Shown piece by piece: positions 1-8,936 of a stretch of 64,000 nt of DNA. The position numbers were made by a program, and so were the translations under genes. Numbering within the stretch: position 1 is the first letter of the stretch; each line of letters starts with the position of its first letter. Under the pieces are notes generated by a model. It saw nothing but the letters and a program-made list of their open reading frames with translations, was not told where the DNA came from and ran no database searches. Source of the stretch: Paenibacillus sp. V4I3. GTDB lineage: Bacteria; Bacillota; Bacilli; Paenibacillales; NBRC-103111. The stretch covers positions 1,462,501-1,526,500 of the forward strand of contig NZ_JAUSZA010000001.1 of the NCBI RefSeq assembly GCF_030817215.1. The letters run 5' to 3'.

Positions 1-1255
<1,255 letters not shown>

Positions 1256-1321
1256 ACCCTAAAATGTTCACTTTATGTAAGTTTCGTATCTAGTTTTCAA
1301 GGCGCAAACACGCTTTGACTG

Positions 1322-1438
1322 TTTGGTGATGATGGCGGAGGGGATCCACGCGTTCCCATCTCGAACACGACCGTTAAGCCCTCCAGCGTCGATGGTACTT
1401 GAACCGCAGGGTTCTGGGAGAGTAGAACGTTGCCAAGC
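1322..1438 (+). rRNA. 5S ribosomal RNA
   Basis: A 5S rRNA lies about 65 bp after the 23S end. It shows the Bacillus-type opening TTTGGTGATGATGGCGGAGG, the conserved loop CCCATCTCGAACACGACCG, and the 3' segment GGGAGAGTAGAACGTTGCCAAG. It is followed directly by tRNA-Asn, so the tRNAs are probably part of the same rRNA operon transcript. Ends are good to a few bases. Confidence 0.95.
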
Positions 1439-1443
1439 AGTTT

Positions 1444-1519
1444 TCCCTGATAGCTCAGTTGGTAGAGCACTCGACTGTTAATCGAGTTGTCACAGGTTCG
1501 AGTCCTGTTCGGGGAGCCA
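1444..1519 (+). tRNA. tRNA-Asn (GTT)
   Basis: Cloverleaf with acceptor TCCCTGA/TCGGGGA, anticodon arm CGACT-GTT-AATCG and T-loop GGTTCGAGTCC. The 3' CCA is encoded. Confidence 0.95.
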
Positions 1520-1521
1520 AT

Positions 1522-1597
1522 GCTTCCATAGCTCAGTCGGTAGAGTGCATCCATGGTAAGGATGAGGTCACCGGTTCGATTCCGGTTGGAAGCTCCA
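1522..1597 (+). tRNA. tRNA-Thr (GGT)
   Basis: Acceptor GCTTCCA/TGGAAGC, anticodon stem CATCC/GGATG around loop ATGGTAA (anticodon GGT), T-loop GGTTCGATTCC. CCA is encoded. It starts three bases after tRNA-Asn. Confidence 0.94.
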
Positions 1598-1612
1598 GTA
1601 ATTTATTAGTAA

Positions 1613-1687
1613 GGCCCGTTGGTCAAGTGGTTAAGACACCTCCCTTTCACGGAGGTAACAGGGGTTCGAGTCCCCTACGGGTCACCA
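1613..1687 (+). tRNA. tRNA-Glu (TTC)
   Basis: Acceptor GGCCCGT/ACGGGTC, anticodon stem CCTCC/GGAGG with loop CTTTCAC (anticodon TTC), T-loop GGTTCGAGTCC. CCA is encoded. Confidence 0.95.
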
Positions 1688-1692
1688 ATAAT

Positions 1693-1749
1693 CCCCACAA
1701 AGTGACGTAAAGCTATGAAGCTTAATCCGAATACTTTGCGTGGGCACCA
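1693..1749 (+). other. tRNA-sized stem-loop ending in CACCA
   Basis: Between tRNA-Glu and tRNA-Val lies a 57-nt segment that folds on itself. CCCAC pairs with GTGGG, AAAGT pairs with ACTTT across a two-base bulge, and AAGCT/AGCTT form an inner stem. It ends GGGCACCA like a tRNA acceptor, but has no D-arm, T-arm or anticodon arm. It may be a decayed tRNA, a processing signal or a repeat remnant; the sequence does not decide. Confidence 0.4.
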
Positions 1750-1764
1750 AATTCATTATCCCAT

Positions 1765-1840
1765 GGAGGCTTAGCTCAGCTGGGAGAGCATCTGCCTTAC
1801 AAGCAGAGGGTCGGCGGTTCGATCCCGTCAGCCTCCACCA
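1765..1840 (+). tRNA. tRNA-Val (TAC)
   Basis: Acceptor GGAGGCT/AGCCTCC, anticodon stem TCTGC/GCAGA with loop CTTACAA (anticodon TAC), T-loop GGTTCGATCCC. CCA is encoded. Confidence 0.95.
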
Positions 1841-1852
1841 TTAACTTCATAA

Positions 1853-1925
<73 letters not shown>

Positions 1926-1934
1926 TGTTTTCGA

Positions 1935-2006
1935 TGGGGATTAGCCAAGCGGTAAGGCAACGGACTTTGACTCCGTCATGCCAAGGTTCAAATCCTTGAT
2001 CCCCAG
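1935..2006 (+). tRNA. tRNA-Gln (TTG)
   Basis: Acceptor TGGGGAT/ATCCCCA, anticodon stem ACGGA/TCCGT with loop CTTTGAC (anticodon TTG). No CCA is encoded. Confidence 0.94.
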
Positions 2007-2016
2007 TTCTTCACTT

Positions 2017-2089
2017 GAGTCATTAGCTCAGTTGGTAGAGCACCTGACTTTTAATCAGGGTGTCGTAGGTTCGAATCCTACATGACTCA
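2017..2089 (+). tRNA. tRNA-Lys (TTT)
   Basis: Acceptor GAGTCAT/ATGACTC, anticodon stem CTGA/TCAG around CTTTTAA (anticodon TTT), T-loop GGTTCGAATCC. No CCA is encoded. Confidence 0.95.
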
Positions 2090-2108
2090 CTTGCCTTATT
2101 TACAGCAT

Positions 2109-2188
2109 GCGCGTATGGCGGAATTGGCAGACGCACTAGACTTAGGATCTAGCGGGTGACCGTGGGGGTTCAAGTCCCTCTACGCGCA
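2109..2188 (+). tRNA. tRNA-Leu (TAG)
   Basis: Class II tRNA with a long variable arm. Acceptor GCGCGTA/TACGCGC, anticodon stem CTAGA/TCTAG with loop CTTAGGA (anticodon TAG). No CCA is encoded. Confidence 0.94.
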
Positions 2189-2227
2189 TCAAATCCTCAG
2201 CAGTATTCATACTCCTGAGGTACCCAT

Positions 2228-2302
2228 GCGGAAGTGGCTCAGCGGTAGAGCATCGCCTTGCCAAGGCGAGGGTCGCGGGTTCGATCCCCGTCTTCCGCTC
2301 CA
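2228..2302 (+). tRNA. tRNA-Gly (GCC)
   Basis: Acceptor GCGGAAG/CTTCCGC, anticodon stem CGCC/GGCG around the loop with anticodon GCC. CCA is encoded. Confidence 0.95.
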
Positions 2303-2311
2303 TTTTATTAA

Positions 2312-2388
2312 GCGCCCTTAGCTCAGCTGGATAGAGTATTTGACTACGAATCAAAAGGTCGGGAGTTCGAATCTCTCAGGGCGCGCCA
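2312..2388 (+). tRNA. tRNA-Arg (ACG)
   Basis: Acceptor GCGCCCT/AGGGCGC, anticodon stem TTTGA/TCAAA with loop CTACGAA (anticodon ACG, presumably edited to ICG). CCA is encoded. Confidence 0.95.
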
Positions 2389-2411
2389 TTTTTCATATGT
2401 TATTACCTTAT

Positions 2412-2485
2412 CGGGACGTAGCTCAGCTTGGTAGAGCACCTGCTTTGGGAGCAGGGGGTCGCATGTTCAAATCGTGTCGTCCCGA
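2412..2485 (+). tRNA. tRNA-Pro (TGG)
   Basis: Acceptor CGGGACG/CGTCCCG, anticodon stem CCTGC/GCAGG with loop TTTGGGA (anticodon TGG). No CCA is encoded. Confidence 0.94.
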
Positions 2486-2492
2486 TAGACAC

Positions 2493-2563
2493 GCGGGCGT
2501 AGTTTAATGGTAGAACTTCAGCCTTCCAAGCTGATCGCGCGGGTTCGATTCCCGCCGCCCGCT
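2493..2563 (+). tRNA. tRNA-Gly (TCC)
   Basis: Acceptor GCGGGCG/CGCCCGC, anticodon stem TCAGC/GCTGA with loop CTTCCAA (anticodon TCC). The 3' end is TTCA, so CCA is not encoded. It is the last tRNA of the cluster. Confidence 0.93.
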
Positions 2564-2567
2564 TCAA

Positions 2568-2601
2568 TGAAAAAAGACCACCTTCAGGTGGTCTTTTTTC
2601 A
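2568..2601 (+). terminator. Terminator of the rRNA-tRNA operon
   Basis: A near-perfect hairpin (AAAAAAGACCACC / GGTGGTCTTTTTT) begins five bases after the last tRNA. The long T-run follows the stem, and the flanking A-run would make it work in both directions. Confidence 0.93.
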
Positions 2602-2682
2602 TTGAACGGGAAAGAAGAGAAGCCATATAGGTTCGATCGTCCGTGAATTTGTACAGGCTGTAAAAGACGTAATACATAAATT

Positions 2683-2708
2683 ACCACGCTCTGGCGTGGC
2701 TTTTTTTT
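2683..2708 (+). terminator. Second rho-independent terminator
   Basis: CCACGC-TCT-GGCGTGG stem followed by eight T, about 80 bp after the first terminator and before the ppc promoter region. It probably acts as a backup stop for rRNA-tRNA transcription. Confidence 0.85.
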
Positions 2709-2830
2709 ATTTTAATACTATGTGTAGAGGGCGGATTGTGGTAAAATATTCTGAAATGAGTTTTTATAACATCTAGCTTTTGTAGAGAGAAGCATTAGTG
2801 CAACATAGTGAATAGATGAGGTGGAGAGTA

Positions 2831-5617
2831 ATGTTAGAGAATGATATTGTCCTACAGAAGCAAGCAACGAATAACCTGCTGCGCAGGGACGTACGCTTCT
2901 TGGGCCACATACTAGGTGAAGTTCTGGTTCATCAAGGCGGTAATGATCTGCTTGATGTTGTCGAGAGAATTCGTGAGATGAGTAAGTCTTTAAGAGCACA
3001 CTATGTAATCGAGATATATGATGAATTTAAGAAAACGATCTCCTCCTTGGATCCGGAGATTCGTCATCAAGTGATTCGTGCATTCGCTATTTACTTCCAA
3101 CTTGTTAATATTGCTGAGCAGAACCATCGGATCCGTCGTAAAAGAGATTACGAACGCTCATCTGGTGAGTCCGTACAGCCAGGTTCCATAGAGAGTATTG
3201 TGCAAGAGTTAAAGAATAATCATATTCCATATGCAGAGGTTCAAGAAATTCTGAAAGCTATCTCCTTGGAACTAGTAATGACAGCACATCCGACAGAAGC
3301 CATGCGTAGAGCTGTACTTGATATTAATCTGCGTATTTCGGAAGATATGATGAAACTCGATAATCCTATGTTGACTTATCGCGAGCGTGAACAATTGCGT
3401 GAGAAGCTGCTCGGAGAGGTTCTTAATCTTTGGCAAACGGACGAGCTGCGTGATAGGAAACCAACGGTTATTGATGAAGTTCGTAATGGTATGTATTATT
3501 TTGACGAAACTTTGTTTGATGTACTACCAGAGATCTATCATGAGCTTGAGCGCTGTTTAAATAAATATTACCCGCAAGACTCCTGGCATGTGCCGTCTTT
3601 CTTGAAATTCGGTTCATGGATTGGTGGGGACCGTGACGGTAACCCATCGGTTAGAGCGAATGTGACTTGGGAAACACTAGGTTTGCATCGTCAACTGGCT
3701 TTGCAAAAGTATGAAGAAGTGCTCAAAGAAACACTTGAGAATATGAGCTTCAGTAAAAGCATTGTGAACGTTAGCGACGATCTACTTGAATCTATTCAAT
3801 GCGACCGTGAAGCTATGGGGAATATACAGGACGTTTGGCGTAATGAGAAAGAGCCATATCGCATCAAGACGACTTATATGATTGAGAAGGTTCATAACAC
3901 TGGCAATCCGAATGTTCCTACAAGCCAGAAATACAACAGTCCGGAAGAGTTTATTAGTGATTTGAAAATCATCGAGGCTAGCTTGAGGATGCATTTTGCT
4001 GACTATGTAGCTGACAAATATATTAAAAAGCTTATTCGCCAGGTTGAGCTGTTCGGCTTCCACTTGGCTGCTCTGGATATCAGACAGCACAGTAAAGAGC
4101 ATGAGAATGCGATGACTGAGGTTTTGGCGAAAATGGGCATCACGAGTGATTACAGTATGCTGTCGGAAGAGGAGAAAATCAGTCTCTTAACGGATGTTCT
4201 GAATGATCCAAGACCGATTACATCTACGTATTTGGATTACTCGGAAAGTACTCAGGAGTGTTTAGATGTTTATCGTACTGTAGGCAAAGCACAGAAGGAA
4301 TTCGGTCGCAACTGTATTAACAGCTATCTCATTAGTATGACGCAAGGAGCTAGTGACCTCTTGGAGGTAGTTGTCTTTGCAAAAGAGGCTGGATTATATC
4401 GCAAAGAGAGCGATGGCAGTGTGACGAGTACGTTACAGTCTGTACCTCTTTTTGAGACGATCGATGACCTGCATGCGGCTCCTGGGATTATGAGCACGTT
4501 GTTAGCGATCCCTGCTTACAAAGCTAGCCTTGACCCTGTGACACAACTCCATGAGATTATGCTGGGCTACTCAGACAGTAATAAAGACGGCGGTGTGATT
4601 ACAGCGAACTGGGAGCTTCGTATGGCGCTTCAGGATATTACGGAAGCAGCTAAACAATATGGTGTGAAGCTGAAGTTTTTCCATGGCCGTGGCGGAGCAT
4701 TAGGTCGTGGCGGTATGCCGCTTAACCGCAGCATTCTGGCTCAGCCGGTTGAAACGCTTGGTGGCGGCATTAAGATTACGGAGCAAGGCGAAGTATTATC
4801 TTCCCGTTATTCCTTGCAAGGCATTGCATACCGCAGCTTGGAGCAAGCGACTTTTGCGTTAATTACGGCATCCAAATTATCCCGTTCTCCGCAAAGAAAT
4901 CCACTTGAAGACAAGTGGGAGAACATTATGCGTGGTATTTCGGAACAAGCACAGACGAAGTATCAGGATCTCATTTTCCGAGACGAAGACTTCTTAACGT
5001 TCTTCAAAGAATCCACACCGCTTCCAGAGATTGGTGAGCTGAATATCGGTTCACGTCCATCCAAACGTAAAAATAGCGATAAATTCGAAGATTTGCGTGC
5101 GATTCCTTGGGTATTCTCTTGGACCCAAACGAGATATTTGCTTCCGGCTTGGTACGCGGCGGGTTCGGGTCTCCAAAGCTTTTATCAAGGTAAAGCGGCG
5201 AACTTAGAAACTTTGAAAGAAATGTATGAAAATTGGTCGTTCTTCCAGACGATGATTGATAATTTGCAAATGGCTCTAGCTAAGGCTGACCTTCAAATTG
5301 CTAAGGAATACGGCAACCTGGTCAAAGAATCGGCAATTGCAGAGCGTATCTTCAATCTCATTAGGGAAGAATATGAACTGACTTCGTCCATCATTTTACA
5401 AATTACGGGTCAGCAAGAGATTTTGGATAATGTTCCTGTTATTCAGGAGTCCATCCGTCTGCGTAATCCCTATGTAGATCCGCTGAGCTATATGCAGGTT
5501 GAGCTGCTTACTGAGCTTCGTGCACTACGGGAGAACAACGAGGATGATGCTATCCTGCTTCGTGAAGTGCTGCTTACGATTAACGGAATAGCCGCTGGGC
5601 TTAGAAATACAGGCTGA
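2831..5617 (+). CDS. ppc: Phosphoenolpyruvate carboxylase
   Basis: Adds bicarbonate to phosphoenolpyruvate to make oxaloacetate, the anaplerotic step that refills the TCA cycle. The protein is about 928 residues, full length for the bacterial family. Visible signatures are the catalytic-histidine segment VMTAHPTEAMRR (near residue 153), GSWIGGDRDGNP, the glycine-rich loop FHGRGGALGRGG, QGEVLSSRYS, and the C-terminal RNTG expected for the carboxy-terminal active-site contact. I chose the ATG at 2831 because GAGGTGGAG lies just upstream. An in-frame ATG at 2816 would place that ribosome site inside the gene. It stands alone after the tRNA terminators, and the next gene begins about 120 bp downstream. 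Confidence 0.97.
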   Translation: MLENDIVLQKQATNNLLRRDVRFLGHILGEVLVHQGGNDLLDVVERIREMSKSLRAHYVIEIYDEFKKTISSLDPEIRHQVIRAFAIYFQLVNIAEQNHRIRRKRDYERSSGESVQPGSIESIVQELKNNHIPYAEVQEILKAISLELVMTAHPTEAMRRAVLDINLRISEDMMKLDNPMLTYREREQLREKLLGEVLNLWQTDELRDRKPTVIDEVRNGMYYFDETLFDVLPEIYHELERCLNKYYPQDSWHVPSFLKFGSWIGGDRDGNPSVRANVTWETLGLHRQLALQKYEEVLKETLENMSFSKSIVNVSDDLLESIQCDREAMGNIQDVWRNEKEPYRIKTTYMIEKVHNTGNPNVPTSQKYNSPEEFISDLKIIEASLRMHFADYVADKYIKKLIRQVELFGFHLAALDIRQHSKEHENAMTEVLAKMGITSDYSMLSEEEKISLLTDVLNDPRPITSTYLDYSESTQECLDVYRTVGKAQKEFGRNCINSYLISMTQGASDLLEVVVFAKEAGLYRKESDGSVTSTLQSVPLFETIDDLHAAPGIMSTLLAIPAYKASLDPVTQLHEIMLGYSDSNKDGGVITANWELRMALQDITEAAKQYGVKLKFFHGRGGALGRGGMPLNRSILAQPVETLGGGIKITEQGEVLSSRYSLQGIAYRSLEQATFALITASKLSRSPQRNPLEDKWENIMRGISEQAQTKYQDLIFRDEDFLTFFKESTPLPEIGELNIGSRPSKRKNSDKFEDLRAIPWVFSWTQTRYLLPAWYAAGSGLQSFYQGKAANLETLKEMYENWSFFQTMIDNLQMALAKADLQIAKEYGNLVKESAIAERIFNLIREEYELTSSIILQITGQQEILDNVPVIQESIRLRNPYVDPLSYMQVELLTELRALRENNEDDAILLREVLLTINGIAAGLRNTG

Positions 5618-5739
5618 TAAAACTTAGAGCGTAGGAAGTAAGATACAGGATGATAAAGTCGGGGGCCACGTCTAACGTAGGCAGCTCGACTTTTCCTGTC
5701 CTTATACGAAATGCCCATAGACGGGAGTTGTGCAACAAC

Positions 5740-6609
5740 ATGGGGCGATGGTTAGCAATGGTCCTTGTTATAATCGGGGCGTCAAGCTATGGCTTGCTTT
5801 CCTCTTTTATCAAGATGGCCTACGATCAAGGATTTACAGAAGGACAAATTACACCGGCACAAATGACGATGGGAACGTTGTTCGTATGGATGTTGATTCT
5901 TTTTCACAAAAAATCATGGGTCAATCCCTTTAAAGGTCCTTGGATTAAGCTTGGTTTGATAGGTATTTTTGGATTGGCTTTAACGACGGTCTTTTTCAAT
6001 ATTGCTTTAAAAGAGTTGAATGCTTCTTTATCGATTATTCTTCTGTTTCAGTTCACATGGATGACCATAACAATGGATTGTATCGTGAAACGAAGGCTTC
6101 CAAGAAAGGCAGAAAGCATAGCGATTGTCTTAATATTGGTGGGTACATTACTTGCTGTAAATGTGTTCGAAACGAACTGGGAACAATTTAGTTTACTGGG
6201 GATTTTATATGGGTTGTTGTCGGCTTTGACTTACAGCATTTTTCTCTTTTTCACTGGACAAGTGGTTAGTACCCTGCCTCCTCTTATGAATTCGGCTATT
6301 ATGCTTACCGCGGCGATGCCTGTTATGTATATTCTGTATCCACCGACGGTTTTTGTACATGAGAATGGAAGTACGCTGCTGTTATGGGGACTTATGCTGG
6401 GCTTCTTGGGACAGGTTGTGCCTACGGTGTCGTTTAATATCGGAATTCCGCGAATCGGTAGTACGCTTGCTGCTATGCTTGGATCGGTGGAGCTGCCAGT
6501 AGCCGTTATTGCTGCTTACCTACTTATAGGAGAGCCGGTAAATGGGTTACAATGGTTAGGGATGGGACTGATCATAGGAGGCATAATTATTTCTGAAAAC
6601 AAATCATAA
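5740..6609 (+). CDS. EamA/DMT-family membrane transporter
   Basis: A protein of about 290 residues with ten hydrophobic segments, arranged as two EamA repeats typical of drug/metabolite transporters. The first segment is WLAMVLVIIGASSYGLLSSFIK and the second repeat begins near SLLGILYGLLSALTYSIF. The substrate cannot be told from sequence; family members export amino acids, metabolites or drugs. I set the start at ATG 5740, where the membrane protein begins; upstream in-frame sequence is not membrane-like. The 3' end carries the -35 element of the sigW promoter, so the genes are packed tightly. It has no obvious functional link to ppc. Confidence 0.85.
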   Translation: MGRWLAMVLVIIGASSYGLLSSFIKMAYDQGFTEGQITPAQMTMGTLFVWMLILFHKKSWVNPFKGPWIKLGLIGIFGLALTTVFFNIALKELNASLSIILLFQFTWMTITMDCIVKRRLPRKAESIAIVLILVGTLLAVNVFETNWEQFSLLGILYGLLSALTYSIFLFFTGQVVSTLPPLMNSAIMLTAAMPVMYILYPPTVFVHENGSTLLLWGLMLGFLGQVVPTVSFNIGIPRIGSTLAAMLGSVELPVAVIAAYLLIGEPVNGLQWLGMGLIIGGIIISENKS

Positions 6610-6619
6610 TTTCTGCGTA
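6594..6619 (+). promoter_or_regulatory. Sigma-W-type promoter of sigW
   Basis: TGAAAA (6594-6599), a 16-bp spacer, then CGTA (6616-6619). This matches the ECF sigma-W pattern (TGAAAC, 16 bp, CGTA) with one mismatch. It lies 44 bp before the sigW start and overlaps the end of the transporter gene. In Bacillus subtilis sigW is autoregulated from such a promoter; applying that here is inference. Confidence 0.75.
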
Positions 6620-6662
6620 TGTATATGTAGATCGAATTGTCGAGAAGCCGGAGGAAATCGAA

Positions 6663-7259
6663 TTGAACTTTGTAGAAGCACGTCTGGCTAAGGTGGCCAG
6701 GAATGGGGATCGGAATGCTTTTGCAGAGCTTGTGGAGCTCTATAAGGACAAGATCTTTCATTTGGCTTACCGTATGCTGAATAATAAGCAAGAAGCCGAG
6801 GATGCTGTGCAGGAGACGTTCTTGCGGGTATTTACCAATCTGCACCGATACGATGAGAATCAGAAGTTTTCGACTTGGATTTTCCGTATAGGGACGAATC
6901 TGTGTATCGATAAGCTGCGTCGAAGAAAGAACACCTACTCGCTTGATGCGGAGATGCCGGATGGAGAGGGCAATGATTATTATGCCATGCTACCAAGTCA
7001 TGAGGACACACCTGAGAAGCAAGTGATTGTGTCCGAAACACAGGAACAGATACGTCAGGCTATTGAAACGTTACCTGAAAAATATAAATCCGTTGTGATT
7101 CTGAGATATCTGCATGATATGTCTTTGCAGGAGATAAGCGACGTACTTGATATGCCAGTTACAACGATCAAAACGCGTGTACATCGTGGTCGGGAGTACT
7201 TGCGTAAAAGGTTAGAGCAGGAGGATCAAGTTGGTAGCACAAATCCTGTTCATATGTGA
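6663..7259 (+). CDS. sigW: ECF RNA polymerase sigma factor, SigW type
   Basis: An ECF sigma factor of 198 residues. Region 2 is at about residues 20-90 (ELVELYKDKIFHLAYRML, EAEDAVQETFLRVF, FSTWIFRIGTNLCIDKLRRR) and region 4 at about 130-185 (LPEKYKSVVILRYLHDMSLQEIS, with the helix-turn-helix at VTTIKTRVHRGREYLRKRL). In Firmicutes SigW responds to cell-envelope stress and antimicrobial peptides. The TTG start at 6663 is supported by GGAGG at 6650-6654. The membrane anti-sigma gene lies downstream, followed by cdaA-cdaR-glmM, the standard order in Bacillales. A sigma-W promoter precedes it. Confidence 0.95.
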   Translation: MNFVEARLAKVARNGDRNAFAELVELYKDKIFHLAYRMLNNKQEAEDAVQETFLRVFTNLHRYDENQKFSTWIFRIGTNLCIDKLRRRKNTYSLDAEMPDGEGNDYYAMLPSHEDTPEKQVIVSETQEQIRQAIETLPEKYKSVVILRYLHDMSLQEISDVLDMPVTTIKTRVHRGREYLRKRLEQEDQVGSTNPVHM

Positions 7260-7282
7260 AACATATTTGAAATTCAAACGTA
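7257..7282 (+). promoter_or_regulatory. Perfect sigma-W-type promoter on the sigW stop codon
   Basis: TGAAAC (7257-7262), exactly 16 bp, then CGTA (7279-7282): a full match to the sigma-W consensus. The TGA of the -35 box is also the sigW stop codon. It points at rsiW, which begins at 7326, so the anti-sigma factor could be boosted separately from sigW. Confidence 0.8.
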
Positions 7283-7325
7283 TGGTATACCACAACATGC
7301 AAAAGTCTAAGAAAGGGGTGGCTGA

Positions 7326-7934
7326 ATGATGAATTGTAAAGAAGCCCTCCCGCTCATACATGAATATCTCGACGGTGATTTGAACGGATCCGATTCTCAG
7401 CGATTGAAGGAGCATTTGATATCCTGCCAAGCATGTCATGCTCTTTTCAGACAATTGGAGAAAACGGACGCGATGGTTAGAATGCTGCCTCCCGTTAGAG
7501 TATCTGATACGTTAACTGCACAAATCATGAGCGGACTGCCTCCAGTGAAGAAGCGCAATTCCTGGATGGACTTCATTCGCAAGCATCCTGCTGTATCAGT
7601 AGCTGTTGTTTTCGCTACTGTCATGTTCGGAAGCTTCATGTCCATGTGGAATGATGATACGAATTTGATGGTGAAGGGAAGTAACCTTCAGGACGTTGTG
7701 ATTGAGGGTAATACAGTTACTGTACCGCAAGGGCATACTGTGAAAGGTGATCTCGTTGTTCAGCGGGGTAAACTGAAAGTTGAAGGCGATGTAACAGGAA
7801 ACTTAACCGTTATTGATGGTTCTCTCAATCTAGCGTCAACCGCGCATATCTCTGGGCACGTCACGCAAGTCGATGAAGCATTGGGCTGGGTCTGGTATAA
7901 ATTAGGCGAGTTCGTAGGCATGCTCTCGCATTAG
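7326..7934 (+). CDS. rsiW: Anti-sigma-W factor with bactofilin-like outer domain
   Basis: A membrane anti-sigma factor of about 202 residues that should hold SigW inactive until proteolysed. The N-terminal zinc-binding anti-sigma domain has the H-x3-C-x2-C pattern (HLISCQACH, near residues 36-41). One membrane span follows at about residues 87-104 (HPAVSVAVVFATVMFGSFM). The outer part (about 118-190) has a repeating G-x-V-x-G-[DN]-L pattern (GHTVKGDLVV, GKLKVEGDVTGNLTV), which resembles a polymer-forming bactofilin-like beta-helix. AAGGGGTGG precedes the ATG. The gene sits directly after sigW and has its own sigma-W promoter. Confidence 0.9.
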   Translation: MMNCKEALPLIHEYLDGDLNGSDSQRLKEHLISCQACHALFRQLEKTDAMVRMLPPVRVSDTLTAQIMSGLPPVKKRNSWMDFIRKHPAVSVAVVFATVMFGSFMSMWNDDTNLMVKGSNLQDVVIEGNTVTVPQGHTVKGDLVVQRGKLKVEGDVTGNLTVIDGSLNLASTAHISGHVTQVDEALGWVWYKLGEFVGMLSH

Positions 7935-8120
7935 CTTGAAACGTTTTCCAAATGGCTTTTTGCCAGAGGAGGACGTTTTTTTCTTTACATACTAATAAAA
8001 TGAACCAAACTCGTTTTGATAACGTCTTGTGTAGAGAGAAAAATAGAAGTATATCTGGGTTTATGTTATGATTCTATTATAGAGAGATCACTGTGTTCAG
8101 TCGCTGGGGGAGAATAATAA

Positions 8121-8936
8121 ATGGACTTACTCACGAGCATCTCGGCTAAGGATATCGTTGATATTCTGATCGTTAGCTATGTGATTTATAAACTGATCCT
8201 GTTGGTGCGTGGGACAAGGGCTATTCAACTTATGAAGGGTATCCTTGTTGTCGTCATTACATGGGTATTTAGTATTTGGTTTCAGCTCAGTACGCTGCAA
8301 TGGATGATGAACCAGACCTTTACGTTCGGGGTTCTTGGGGTCATTATTATTTTTCAACCGGAGCTAAGGCGGGCATTGGAGCAGTTGGGCCGGGGGAAGC
8401 TATTCAGCCGATCTTCCACGGAAGAGGATCAAGATGTTAATAAGCGGATTAGTGAAGTAATACGTGCTGCGAACTATTTGGCCAAAAGAAAGATAGGGGC
8501 CTTGATTGTTTTCGAGAAAGAGACCGGTCTGACTGATTATGTTGAGTCCGGTATTGCGATAGAGAGTAAGATCAGTGCGGAGCTGTTGATTAATATTTTC
8601 ATACCGAATACGCCGCTTCACGATGGCGCTGTAATTATTCGACAAGGCCAATTAATGGCTGCTGGTTGTTATTTGCCCTTGTCTGAGAATCCCTTTATCA
8701 GTAAAGAGCTTGGTACACGGCATCGTGCGGCCATTGGGATGAGTGAGGTTTCAGATGGGATGTGTATCATTGTTTCGGAAGAGACCGGGCAAATCTCGCT
8801 CACAATGAATGGTCATATCGTAAGGGACATTAAAGAAGAATCTTTGATCGCCAAATTGTTCGAAGAACTGAAGCCAAAGGCGAAAACAAATGAGAAAAAC
8901 CCTTTCTTGAAATGGAGGGGGCGTTCGAATGGATAA
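8121..8936 (+). CDS. cdaA: Diadenylate cyclase CdaA
   Basis: Makes cyclic di-AMP from two ATP. The protein has 271 residues. Three membrane helices occupy about residues 10-80 and the DAC domain about 110-240. The domain carries the catalytic DGA motif (LHDGAVII, residues 168-170) and the RHR motif (GTRHRAAIG, 200-202). This is the house-keeping cyclase of Firmicutes, controlling potassium balance and wall integrity. The ATG follows TGGGGGAG. Its end overlaps cdaR by eight bases, so the two are translationally coupled. The order cdaA-cdaR-glmM is the classical operon, in which GlmM binds and inhibits CdaA. Confidence 0.97.
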   Translation: MDLLTSISAKDIVDILIVSYVIYKLILLVRGTRAIQLMKGILVVVITWVFSIWFQLSTLQWMMNQTFTFGVLGVIIIFQPELRRALEQLGRGKLFSRSSTEEDQDVNKRISEVIRAANYLAKRKIGALIVFEKETGLTDYVESGIAIESKISAELLINIFIPNTPLHDGAVIIRQGQLMAAGCYLPLSENPFISKELGTRHRAAIGMSEVSDGMCIIVSEETGQISLTMNGHIVRDIKEESLIAKLFEELKPKAKTNEKNPFLKWRGRSNG

